Of a stretch of 64,000 bases of DNA, positions 42,339 through 50,656 are shown piece by piece. Location: NCBI GenBank assembly GCA_049430265.1, contig JBMTBW010000002.1, positions 62,001-126,000 on the forward strand. The letters are read 5' to 3'. Positions within the stretch are counted from its first letter, which is position 1; each line of letters starts with the position of its first letter. The notes beneath the pieces are model-generated. The model was given only the letters and a program-made list of their open reading frames with translations, ran no database searches and had not been told where the DNA came from. The position numbers and the translations under genes are program-made. The stretch is from MAG-120802 sp049430265 (GTDB lineage Bacteria > Actinomycetota > Actinomycetes > Nanopelagicales > Nanopelagicaceae).

Positions 42339-43119
42339 GGCTACTGACCCTATTTCTTAGCGTTCCAAGGCCCTCAATAGATACGCTTACCTCACCTGAT
42401 GGATTCATCGGGCCAATTCCTGATGGAGTTCCAGTAAGAATCACATCTCCTGGAAGCAGCGTCATAACTTTGGTGACAAACTCGATAATAAATGGCACAT
42501 CAAAGACCATATCTGAAAGCTTTGCACTCTGCTTAAGTTCGCCATCAACGTGAGCAGTAATTAACTGATTTCCAGGGACAAAACTGGTATCAATCCATGG
42601 TCCAAGAGGACAAAAAGTGTCAAAGCCTTTTGCTCTACTCCACTGTCCATCTTTTTTCTGTAGATCTCTTGCGGTGACATCGTTGGCTAGGGTGTAGCCA
42701 AAAATGACATCATTCACTTTTTCTCTTGGCACTTCCTTACAAATCTTTGAGATAACCACTGCTAACTCTGCTTCATGATCTATTCGCTCGCTTGTATCTG
42801 GCCATTGAATCAAATCATCTGGGCCGATTACTGACGTATTTGGTTTGATAAAAATAATTGGCTCAGCAGGCACTTCCCCGCCCATCTCGGCTGCATGATC
42901 GGCATAGTTTTTTCCAACACAGACCACTTTGCTTCTCGGTATTACTGGGGCAAGAAGCTTGACTTCGCTAAGTGCAAAAACTTCCTCTTGCTTAAAGATT
43001 CCGGCATATAGAGGGTCGCTAGCGATTGCAGTAATGCTCATATCATCTTCTAGAAGACCAAAGTGAGGATCACTACCCAGCTTTGAGCCAGCAGGAGGAG
43101 AGAATCTAACAATGCGCAT
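42331..43119 (-). CDS. Fumarylacetoacetate hydrolase family protein
   Basis: FAH-fold enzyme of 262 residues. VCVGKNYADHAAEMG near 67-81, the metal ligands in DHEAELAVVI (near 114-123) and FGYTLANDVTARDLQ near 140-154, and the closing LTGTPSGIGPMNP are typical. The family splits into acylpyruvate hydrolases, dioic-acid isomerases/decarboxylases and others, and the substrate cannot be assigned. In actinobacteria it lies immediately upstream of gltX, as here. Confidence 0.88.
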   Translation of the reverse strand: MRIVRFSPPAGSKLGSDPHFGLLEDDMSITAIASDPLYAGIFKQEEVFALSEVKLLAPVIPRSKVVCVGKNYADHAAEMGGEVPAEPIIFIKPNTSVIGPDDLIQWPDTSERIDHEAELAVVISKICKEVPREKVNDVIFGYTLANDVTARDLQKKDGQWSRAKGFDTFCPLGPWIDTSFVPGNQLITAHVDGELKQSAKLSDMVFDVPFIIEFVTKVMTLLPGDVILTGTPSGIGPMNPSGEVSVSIEGLGTLRNRVSSRG

Positions 43120-43128
43120 TAGCTAACT

Positions 43129-44418
43129 CTAAACCTCTTTGTCAGGAACTAGATCAGCTGGACGCTCAACTAGAAATGTTGCGATTCGATGTCTTCTTCC
43201 AATTGGGCGCTCGGCAGTGAGAACCCAGCCCTTAAGCGTGACTGTGCTTCCAGGAATTGGCACACGTCCCAAACTCTTTGCTACAAATCCACCAATTGTG
43301 TCAACATCTTCTTTCTCATCTTCACTTAACTCAAATTCGAGTTTATCTGCTAAGTCCTCTAAATGAAGCCGAGCTGAGACTCTAACTTGAGAAGTAGTTA
43401 CCCATTCAAACTCTTCTACATCATCATCGTATTCATCAGCAATCTCGCCAACAATCTCTTCCAGAATGTCTTCGATAGTAATCAGGCCTGCAGTTCCGCC
43501 ATATTCATCAACCACAATTGCGAGGTGAATCTGATCTCTCTGCATCTCCTTTAATAGCTCTGATGCGGTCTTAGTCTCTGGAACAAATGTTGCGCCTCTA
43601 ATGTGCTGGCTAACTAGCTCGGTTACTTCAGCCTCACGATATTCATGAGTCCTTCTTGCTAAATCTTTTACATAGGCAATGCCAAGAATTTCATCGAGAT
43701 TCTCGCCAATCACCGGAATTCTGGTAAATCCAGAGCGCAGTGCTAAGGAAAGACCCTGTCTTAAGTTCTTGCCTCCCTCAATCCAGACCATCTCTGTTCT
43801 TGGAACCATTAACTCTCTAACTAAAGTATCGCCCAATTCAAAGACTGAGTGGATCATCTCGTGCTCTGACTCTTCAACGAGCCCTCGTTCATGGGCCTGG
43901 TCAACTAGATCACGAAGCTCTGCCTCATTAGCAAATGGCCCAGATTTGAATCCTTTTCCTGGGGTTATTGCATTTCCTATTGCAATTAAGAGCGCAGTTA
44001 ATGGACCTAAGATTTTTGACATTACAACCGCAACCACGCAGGCTGGAATAATCCATCGCCCAGCATTTTGTTTTGCCAAGGTCCTTGGACCAACCCCAAC
44101 AACTACGTAGGAGAGAACGACCATGGCAGCTACAGCGATGAACATCGCTAGCGCAATTGGCTCAAATAAAATAATAAAAGCTTGTGCAACAATGACTGTT
44201 GCTGTTAATTCTGATGCTTTTCTTACAAATAAAATCACATTTAAGTAGCGGGCCGGCTCTTTTATAACTCTTGCAACCCAAGCAGCTGATTTAGATGACT
44301 TAAGCTCAAGTTCTTCGACAAATACTCGAGAGATGGAGTTAATTGCCGACTCAGAGCCAGCTAAAAATCCGGCAAAGAGTAAGAGGGCAACTACTGATAG
44401 AACTTCAGTAAGGCTCAC
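43129..44418 (-). CDS. CorC/HlyC-type (CNNM) membrane protein with CBS domains
   Basis: An N-terminal DUF21 transmembrane domain (four segments up to about residue 150) is followed by a CBS pair (near ELMVPRTEMVWIEGG and ATFVPETKTASELLKEMQ) and a C-terminal CorC_HlyC domain (DTIGGFVAKSLGRVPIPG). Related proteins act in Mg2+/Co2+ efflux or transport control. The start is GTG 44418, overlapping ybeY by 4 bp. In most actinobacteria era would follow; here the FAH-gltX block begins after 9 bp. Confidence 0.9.
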   Translation of the reverse strand: MSLTEVLSVVALLLFAGFLAGSESAINSISRVFVEELELKSSKSAAWVARVIKEPARYLNVILFVRKASELTATVIVAQAFIILFEPIALAMFIAVAAMVVLSYVVVGVGPRTLAKQNAGRWIIPACVVAVVMSKILGPLTALLIAIGNAITPGKGFKSGPFANEAELRDLVDQAHERGLVEESEHEMIHSVFELGDTLVRELMVPRTEMVWIEGGKNLRQGLSLALRSGFTRIPVIGENLDEILGIAYVKDLARRTHEYREAEVTELVSQHIRGATFVPETKTASELLKEMQRDQIHLAIVVDEYGGTAGLITIEDILEEIVGEIADEYDDDVEEFEWVTTSQVRVSARLHLEDLADKLEFELSEDEKEDVDTIGGFVAKSLGRVPIPGSTVTLKGWVLTAERPIGRRHRIATFLVERPADLVPDKEV

Positions 44419-44861
44419 CGTTTAGCTCTCCATTCAACTAGGTATTTATCCTGCAAGGCGAACATCACTTCTTTCTCATCTGCTTCCATGTGGTCATATC
44501 CCAAAAGATGAAGAACTCCATGAACTGTTAGTAATTCTAATTCATCTTGGAGGCTGGAATGAACTTTAAGCGCATTCTGATTGGCATATGTTGGGCAGAG
44601 AGCAATATCTCCCAGCATTGCAGGGCCAAGGGTTGCTGAATTTGGTTTTACTTCATCCATTGGAAATGCTAGAACATCAGTTGGTCCATCTTCCTCCATC
44701 CAGCGCAGGTGAAGTGCGCTCATCTCATCTTCATCAAGTAAAGAGATGTTGAGCTCGGAATCAGGATGAACTCCTTGAGCCAAAATAGTGAATTGAGCAA
44801 TTGATTTAAGGCGCTCTAAATCACATTTAGAATCAGTTAGATTACTAAGTTCTATATTCAT
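44415..44861 (-). CDS. ybeY: Endoribonuclease YbeY
   Basis: Zinc-dependent RNase needed for 16S rRNA 3' maturation and ribosome quality control. The metal site H114-x3-H118-x5-H124 (HGVLHLLGYDH) is intact. At 148 residues it is typical in length. It lies between phoH and corC in the conserved cluster, and overlaps corC by GTGA. Confidence 0.95.
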   Translation of the reverse strand: MNIELSNLTDSKCDLERLKSIAQFTILAQGVHPDSELNISLLDEDEMSALHLRWMEEDGPTDVLAFPMDEVKPNSATLGPAMLGDIALCPTYANQNALKVHSSLQDELELLTVHGVLHLLGYDHMEADEKEVMFALQDKYLVEWRAKR

Positions 44862-44891
44862 TTCGCACTTTACCTAATGGTCTTAAGTAAG

Positions 44892-45899
44892 TTAGCGATC
44901 ACTCCTTAGCGAACGTGGCTTATTCTCTCGTCTATCTGCTCTATTTCCCGCGACTAAATTATCAAAACGTCCATAGGCATCAACAATTTCACTTACCAAT
45001 CGATGTCTGACTACATCCTCTGAAGTTAAATCCATAAAAGAAATATCATCGATTCCCTCCAAAATATCGCGCACAATCTTCAATCCCGAGTCTTGATGGC
45101 TTGGCAGATCTATCTGGGTAACATCTCCGGTGATGACCATCTTTGAAGAAAATCCAAGTCTGGTTAAAAACATTTTCATCTGCTCAGGGGAAGTGTTTTG
45201 GGCCTCATCCAAGATAATAAAAGAATCGTTAAGAGTTCGACCTCTCATATAGGCAAGAGGAGCAACTTCAATAGTTCCTGATGACATTAAGCGAGGAATC
45301 GCTTCTGGATCAAGCATGTCATGGAGGGCATCAAAGAGCGGGCGAAGATATGGATCAATTTTTTCATGGAGAGTTCCAGGCAAGAAACCAAGTCTCTCCC
45401 CCGCCTCAACTGCAGGCCGGGTAAGAATTATTCTATTTACCTGTTTAGATTGAAGTGATTGAACAGCCTTTGCCATCGCAAGATAAGTCTTACCAGTTCC
45501 GGCAGGTCCAATTCCAAAGGTGACAGTATTTTTATCTATCGCATCGACATAACGCTTTTGATTCGAGGTCTTGGGTCTAATTGTTTTGCCACGATTGCTT
45601 AATATATTTAAAGTCAATACTTCAGCAGGAGAGCTTCCATCATTGATCATTGCTATTGAGCGTCTAACAGCGTCATCACTTAATGGCTGTCCAGTTCGAA
45701 TAACGGTTAGAAAACTCTGAATCAGCTGCTTTACGCGCTCGCATCCTTGAGTACTCCCACGAAGAATTACTTCATTTCCTCTAACCGTAATTGCCACATC
45801 ATGAAATGCGCTCTCGATTGCTTTGATGTAGGAATCGTTTGGCCCAGTTATTGAAACGCTGGAGATATCGCTAGGTAGCGTTAGAGTGATTCGATCCAT
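44892..45899 (-). CDS. phoH: PhoH-like ATPase
   Basis: PhoH-family P-loop ATPase of 335 residues. Walker A is GPAGTGKT at 131-138 and Walker B is DEAQN near 233; LTRPAVEAGERLGFLPG near 157-173 is a family signature. An N-terminal KH-like segment precedes the ATPase. It pairs with YbeY in RNA metabolism in many bacteria; the genes are 30 bp apart. Confidence 0.94.
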   Translation of the reverse strand: MDRITLTLPSDISSVSITGPNDSYIKAIESAFHDVAITVRGNEVILRGSTQGCERVKQLIQSFLTVIRTGQPLSDDAVRRSIAMINDGSSPAEVLTLNILSNRGKTIRPKTSNQKRYVDAIDKNTVTFGIGPAGTGKTYLAMAKAVQSLQSKQVNRIILTRPAVEAGERLGFLPGTLHEKIDPYLRPLFDALHDMLDPEAIPRLMSSGTIEVAPLAYMRGRTLNDSFIILDEAQNTSPEQMKMFLTRLGFSSKMVITGDVTQIDLPSHQDSGLKIVRDILEGIDDISFMDLTSEDVVRHRLVSEIVDAYGRFDNLVAGNRADRRENKPRSLRSDR

Positions 45900-45909
45900 T
45901 ACGCCAATT

Positions 45910-46245
45910 CTATCCAGGGGGCCAGCTCAGCGCACGACCACCAAGAAGATGCAGATGAGCGTGAAAAACGCTTTGGCCACCATCAGCTCCAGTATTAAAG
46001 ACGGTTCGATAGCCATTTAACTCTCGATCTTTGGCAATACTTGCAGCCATCTCAAAGCACTCGATTAGAACTTCTGGATTTGCAAGAGTTAACTCAGCTG
46101 CATTTTCAGCGTGGATTTTTGGAATTATCAAAACATGAGTTGGAGCAACAGGATTTATGTCGTTAAATGCTAAAACATTTTCGCTCTGTCTAACTATGTC
46201 GGCAGGTATTTCGCCATTAACTATTGCGCAAAAAAGGCATTTCAT
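45910..46245 (-). CDS. HIT-family nucleotide-binding protein
   Basis: Small histidine-triad hydrolase of 111 residues of the HinT type. The triad is H95-x-H97-x-H99 (HAHLHLLGG). It also has the N-terminal CLFCAIVNGEIPA, whose cysteines resemble the HinT zinc-binding pair. It probably cleaves purine nucleoside phosphoramidates; substrate is inferred. It lies in the dnaJ-rsmE-HIT-phoH cluster as in other actinobacteria. Confidence 0.92.
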   Translation of the reverse strand: MKCLFCAIVNGEIPADIVRQSENVLAFNDINPVAPTHVLIIPKIHAENAAELTLANPEVLIECFEMAASIAKDRELNGYRTVFNTGADGGQSVFHAHLHLLGGRALSWPPG

Positions 46246-46254
46246 GGGTTATCT

Positions 46255-46989
46255 CTACCAGATTCCAAGGCCAGTTTGTACTGCAGCAAGAGCTGCTGCC
46301 CCGGCGTGAGCAGAGCGAAAGATTGGAAGTCCCATTGCTACTGAGAGAGCTCCGCGCTCTAAAAAGGCAGCTGCCTCTTCATCACTAATTCCACCTTCGG
46401 GCCCAATGATTAGTAAGACTTTGTTTAAACTCTTCTCACTCTGAGCTTTAGCTAGCAGATCCGACAACTTTCCTCCATCAGATTCATGAAAAAGAAGTGT
46501 TAAATCGAAATCTAATAAAACCTCACTTGCACTCACTCCACTTTGTAGCGTTGAGATCTTTGGAAACCAAGCTCTTCGTGATTGTTTAGTGGACTCCCTT
46601 GCCCAACTCCGCCATTTATCTAGTGAATCTTGCTCATCTTTAAATTGACCAATGGAGCGGTTGGCACTCCAAGGAATAATCTCATCAACTCCTGCCTCAG
46701 TTAATAACTCTATTGTTTCTCGCGCTCTATCGCCTTTAGTTAAAGCCTGCATAACGGTGAGCCAAATTTTAGAAGCGGGAAAGTCTTGGACCGTTAATAC
46801 CTTTGCAGAAAAGGATTTCTTGGTGATGGAAGTTACTTCAACACTAACTTTGCGGCCTTTGCCATCGGTTAAGGCAATAATTTCATTAACCTTTATCCTC
46901 GTTACGTTGATTGCATGATGTGCTTCATCGCCTGAAACGAATAGCTCACCCTTATCTGGCAGCTCATCGACGATAAATACTGGAAGCAT
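46255..46989 (-). CDS. rsmE: 16S rRNA (uracil1498-N3)-methyltransferase
   Basis: SPOUT methyltransferase of 244 residues that methylates U1498 in the 30S decoding region. LIIGPEGGISDEEAAAF near 190-206 and the C-terminal GLPIFRSAHAGAAALA are the SAM-knot motifs. The N-terminal PUA-like domain begins at residue 15 (GELFVSGDEAHHA). The ATG shares one base with the dnaJ stop (TAATG), so the pair is translationally coupled. Confidence 0.94.
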   Translation of the reverse strand: MLPVFIVDELPDKGELFVSGDEAHHAINVTRIKVNEIIALTDGKGRKVSVEVTSITKKSFSAKVLTVQDFPASKIWLTVMQALTKGDRARETIELLTEAGVDEIIPWSANRSIGQFKDEQDSLDKWRSWARESTKQSRRAWFPKISTLQSGVSASEVLLDFDLTLLFHESDGGKLSDLLAKAQSEKSLNKVLLIIGPEGGISDEEAAAFLERGALSVAMGLPIFRSAHAGAAALAAVQTGLGIW

Positions 46990-48113
46990 TAGTTTCTAAA
47001 CGCCTCTTTGAACTTTCCGAAGAAACCAGAGCTGCCCTGATCATCTTCCTTATTTGATTTCATCTTATTTGAACTTTTATCTTCACTACGCAATTTGGCA
47101 AATTCCTTTAGTAAATCACTCTCTTTTTTGGATAACTTGCTGGGAACTTCAACGCTTACATGGGCATAGAGATCTCCTCTGCCACCTCCGCGCAACTTAG
47201 TCATGCCTTTGCCTTTGACGGCAATTACATCTCCGCTTTGAGTTCCAGGTTTAATCTCGATATTTATCTCACCATCTAGAGTTTCAATATTCATCTCACT
47301 TCCAAGGGCAGCTGCTGTCATTGGAACTGAAACGGCGATATGCAGATTATCGCCATCGCGAAGGAGATATTCATGTTCTTCAACGATCATCTCAACATAA
47401 AGATCTCCTGCAGGTCCACCGCCTGCGCCAACTTCGCCCTGACCAGAGAGCTGCATTCGATTTCCTGTTTCAACTCCAGCTGGAATTTTCACTGAAACGT
47501 TTCTACGCGCCCTTACCCGGCCATCTCCCGAACATTCAGTGCAGACCTGCGGGATTACAGTTCCAAAACCTTGGCAGGTGCCACAAGGCCTTGATGTCAT
47601 TACCTGTCCAATAAAAGATCTAGTAACTTGTTGAATCTCGCCACGTCCCCGGCAAATATCGCATGTGCTCGGAGAGGTTCCAGGCGCGCAGCCATCTCCA
47701 CCGCATTTTGTGCAGATGATTGCCGTCTCAACTCCAATTTCACGTTCAGTTCCAAAACATGCTTCAGCCAAGGTTATTGTCGTTCTAATTAATGCATCTT
47801 GACCCTGACGAGTTCTTGCTCTTGGACCTCTTGGATTTCCGCCTCCCCCAAAGAAAGCATCCATAATGTCGCTAAATCCGCCGAAGCCGCCACCAAAGCC
47901 AGCAAAATTATCGCCACCACGATCATAATTACTACGTTTTTCTGGATCACTTAGGATTTCATAGGCGGCAGTAATTTCTTTAAAGCGATCTTGCACTTTT
48001 GGATCTGGATTAACATCCGGGTGAAGCTCGCGCGCTAATTTACGATAGCTCTTCTTTATCTCATCTTGTGAGGCATTTCTCTCAACGCCTAAAGCCTTAT
48101 AGAGATCACTCAT
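46989..48113 (-). CDS. dnaJ: Chaperone protein DnaJ (DnaJ2 type)
   Basis: Hsp40 co-chaperone of 374 residues. The J domain has HPD at 31-33. A Gly/Phe-rich linker (FAGFGGGFGGFSD) is followed by four CxxCxGxG zinc-finger repeats (CTKCGGDG, CDICRGRG, CGTCQGFG, CTECSGDG) and the C-terminal substrate domain. It is the hrcA-linked paralogue of actinobacteria, distinct from the DnaJ beside dnaK. A charged tail (EDKSSNKMKSNKEDDQGS) is unusual. It starts on the hrcA stop (TAATG). Confidence 0.95.
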   Translation of the reverse strand: MSDLYKALGVERNASQDEIKKSYRKLARELHPDVNPDPKVQDRFKEITAAYEILSDPEKRSNYDRGGDNFAGFGGGFGGFSDIMDAFFGGGGNPRGPRARTRQGQDALIRTTITLAEACFGTEREIGVETAIICTKCGGDGCAPGTSPSTCDICRGRGEIQQVTRSFIGQVMTSRPCGTCQGFGTVIPQVCTECSGDGRVRARRNVSVKIPAGVETGNRMQLSGQGEVGAGGGPAGDLYVEMIVEEHEYLLRDGDNLHIAVSVPMTAAALGSEMNIETLDGEINIEIKPGTQSGDVIAVKGKGMTKLRGGGRGDLYAHVSVEVPSKLSKKESDLLKEFAKLRSEDKSSNKMKSNKEDDQGSSGFFGKFKEAFRN

Positions 48114-49126
48114 TACTGGCTATCCATCAAAAATCTACCGACATATCGGGCAACTGCATTGACTGCAGACATTGAAGATGAGTAATCCATTCTGGTTGGG
48201 CCAAGAATTCCAAGTGCGCCAAGTGAATTACCATCTACTCCATAACCCATTGAAACCAAACTAGTGCGCTGCAATCCACTCTCTGCCTGCTCAGCTCCAA
48301 TACGAACTCGCATCGTATCTCCAGCATCGCTAAGAAGTCTTAGTAAAACTACTTGCTCCTCTAGCGCCTCTAACACGCCATGAATCTCAGCAGATGACTC
48401 ACTATTTGATCTGGCAAGATTTGCTGTGCCGGCTAATACAACTTTCTCTTCAGGCCTTTCAAGTGCCATCTCAATGAGGTTTGAAATTATCAGAGCAGTC
48501 GAAGTTCTCTCATTTTTGCCAAAGTGGGCCAATATCGCCTCAAGGTCCTGACCAACATCCGACATCGCTTTGCCAACAACGGCAGCATTTAATCTTTGTC
48601 GCAAATCTGCCAAGAGTGCATCACTTAGATCATAGGGAAGCTCAAGGACTCGCTGCTCAACCCGGCCAGTAGTAGTAATTAGCACCAGCATCAATCGAGA
48701 TGGTGTTAGCAGAACCAACTCAATATGCCTTACTCGAGATTTGGTTAGAAGTGGGTATTGAACAACTGCTACCTGCTTTGTAACTTGAGCAAGCAACCGC
48801 ACTGTTCTCATCACAATGTCATCTAGATCATTAGCGCCTTCAAGAAATGTTTCGATGGCTCTTCGTTCTGCGCTTGATAGCGGTTTTACTGTTGCAATTT
48901 TATCTACGAATAGCCGATATCCCTTATCAGTTGGAATTCTTCCAGCGCTGGTATGTGGTTGAGTAATCAAGCCTTGCCCTTCAAGAATTGACATCTCATT
49001 TCGAATCGTCGCTGAAGAAATTCCTAGGGCGCTCTTTTCTGAAATTATCCTAGAACCGACAGGCTCCTCTGTAGCCACATATTCCTCAACTATGGCTTTA
49101 AGGATCTCAAGCTGCCTACTTTCCAT
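48113..49126 (-). CDS. hrcA: Heat-inducible transcription repressor HrcA
   Basis: Repressor of class I heat-shock genes through CIRCE operators. The N-terminal winged helix contains ISSATIRNEMSILEGQGLITQPHTSAGRIPTD-type sequence near 34-65, diagnostic for HrcA. At 337 residues it is full length. No CIRCE inverted repeat is visible in front of it, so its operators should lie at groES/groEL elsewhere. It is cotranscribed with dnaJ. Confidence 0.95.
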   Translation of the reverse strand: MESRQLEILKAIVEEYVATEEPVGSRIISEKSALGISSATIRNEMSILEGQGLITQPHTSAGRIPTDKGYRLFVDKIATVKPLSSAERRAIETFLEGANDLDDIVMRTVRLLAQVTKQVAVVQYPLLTKSRVRHIELVLLTPSRLMLVLITTTGRVEQRVLELPYDLSDALLADLRQRLNAAVVGKAMSDVGQDLEAILAHFGKNERTSTALIISNLIEMALERPEEKVVLAGTANLARSNSESSAEIHGVLEALEEQVVLLRLLSDAGDTMRVRIGAEQAESGLQRTSLVSMGYGVDGNSLGALGILGPTRMDYSSSMSAVNAVARYVGRFLMDSQ

Positions 49127-49152
49127 CTTCTAGAAATTCCCTTTCATTCTCA

Positions 49153-49497
49153 CTAAAGCGTTGCAATACCTAAAGTAGCTAAAACAATTAATAGCATCGC
49201 AGGAAAACCAGTGCGGATCTTATTGGCTCTAAAGTGAAAGAATAACGCTCCAGCCATTACAAACCAGATGACAATGTATCCATATAGTTCTAGATCTGAG
49301 TTATCAAGAGCAAACCCAATAACAAGGGATGTCGAGGCCAGAGTTTCAAATATTCCAACTAGCCTTGCAAGTCCATCTGGAAAACCCACATCTCTAGTTC
49401 CAGAAAGTCCAGCGCTGCTGCCACTTGCTTTCGATAGTCCTGCAATGAGGAAAATCAGGGCTAGTAGAAGGGTAATGACTGTGTGCATAGTGGCCAT
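49153..49497 (-). CDS. DoxX-like small membrane protein
   Basis: A 114-residue protein with four hydrophobic segments (VITLLLALIFLIAGLSK, ETLASTSLVIGFAL, GYIVIWFVMAGALFFHF and AMLLIVLATLGIATL). The order and the GxxK segment near residue 22 fit the DoxX/DoxD-like family of unknown function. It lies 12 bp after hemW and 26 bp before hrcA, so it may belong to the same transcript. No catalytic motif is visible. Confidence 0.7.
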   Translation of the reverse strand: MATMHTVITLLLALIFLIAGLSKASGSSAGLSGTRDVGFPDGLARLVGIFETLASTSLVIGFALDNSDLELYGYIVIWFVMAGALFFHFRANKIRTGFPAMLLIVLATLGIATL

Positions 49498-49509
49498 AAG
49501 GCAAAGTTA

Positions 49510-50655
49510 CTACAAGACTAACTCGCGCACGATTTTATCGGCAATCAAGCGCCCATCTCTGCTTAATACCAATCGCATATCTTGCCAACTTGCACTATCT
49601 AGAAAACCAGAGTTGAGAAATTCTTCAGCCTTAGCAATCTGTGTAGAGTTCAAGTGATTATGCAGAATTCCCTCACGCCTTCGGATTTGTAGCATGATGA
49701 ACTCATCAGAGAGATTCTCTGGAGTCAATATCTCATGACTTAACTCTGGGCTCTGGCCTTGCGAGATTTTCTCCTGATAAGAACTCGGATGTTTTACATT
49801 CCACCAACGCTTGCCATTTAAATAGGAGTGAGCTCCTGCCCCAACTCCCCACCAAAAGGAACCATCCCAATAAGCGATGTTATGGCGACATTGCCCACCA
49901 GGCTTACTCCAATTACTTAACTCATACCAATTAAATCCTGCTGCTTCAAAGAGTTGATCAGCAAGCAAATACTTATCAGCGCTCTGATCATCTGGCGGCA
50001 TTGTTAACTCACCGCGATTTATTTGAGCCGCTAACTTTGTGCCTTTTTCTACAATCAAGGCATAAGCGCTGATGTGATCGATATCTAGCGCAAGTGCATA
50101 CTCCACACTTCTTCGCCAATCATCCATGCTTTCACCAGGTGAGCCATAGATTAAATCCACGCTTACATGTTCAAAGCCGGCCGCTCTCGCCATTGAAACT
50201 GCGCGTTCAATATTTTCAGGATTATGAGTTCGATCTAGAACTTTTAGTACTGAGCCAACAGCAGATTGCATTCCCATAGAGATTCGTGTTGCCCCAGCGC
50301 TTCTAATTTCATCTAGAAATTCTTGCGTGACCGAATCTGGGTTTACCTCAAGTGTTATCTCAATATTTTTATCTAGAGTAAATCTGCTTTTGATTGCATC
50401 AATTATTCGTGCTAATTGCGCTGCCGGTAGAAGTGAAGGAGTTCCCCCGCCAAAGAAAATTGTGGGGACAATTGCAGGGCCAGCTACTTGAGCGGCCATC
50501 TCAATCTCTTTTAAAGCTGAATCAATGTAGGAGGATGAAAGTGAGTCTAAATCTCCGCTTTTTAATTCACTCGGGGTATAGGTATTAAAATCACAGTAAC
50601 CGCATCTTTTAGCGCAGTAAGGGATGTGAATATAGAAGGAGAGCCGCTGGCTCAC
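49510..50655 (-). CDS. hemW: Heme chaperone HemW (radical SAM)
   Basis: Radical-SAM-family protein of 381 residues. The cluster motif is C14-x3-C18-x2-C21 (YCAKRCGYCDF), followed by FFGGGTPSLLP near 67-77. The HemN_C domain closes the protein. Unlike coproporphyrinogen dehydrogenase HemN, members beside lepA are HemW heme chaperones; heme binding is a family inference. The start is GTG 50655, 1 bp after the lepA stop. Confidence 0.9.
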   Translation of the reverse strand: MSQRLSFYIHIPYCAKRCGYCDFNTYTPSELKSGDLDSLSSSYIDSALKEIEMAAQVAGPAIVPTIFFGGGTPSLLPAAQLARIIDAIKSRFTLDKNIEITLEVNPDSVTQEFLDEIRSAGATRISMGMQSAVGSVLKVLDRTHNPENIERAVSMARAAGFEHVSVDLIYGSPGESMDDWRRSVEYALALDIDHISAYALIVEKGTKLAAQINRGELTMPPDDQSADKYLLADQLFEAAGFNWYELSNWSKPGGQCRHNIAYWDGSFWWGVGAGAHSYLNGKRWWNVKHPSSYQEKISQGQSPELSHEILTPENLSDEFIMLQIRRREGILHNHLNSTQIAKAEEFLNSGFLDSASWQDMRLVLSRDGRLIADKIVRELVL

Positions 50656-50656
50656 G

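Noticed and set aside
49100..49160. CIRCE operator in front of hrcA
   Set aside because: No TTAGCACTC/GAGTGCTAA-like inverted repeat is present.
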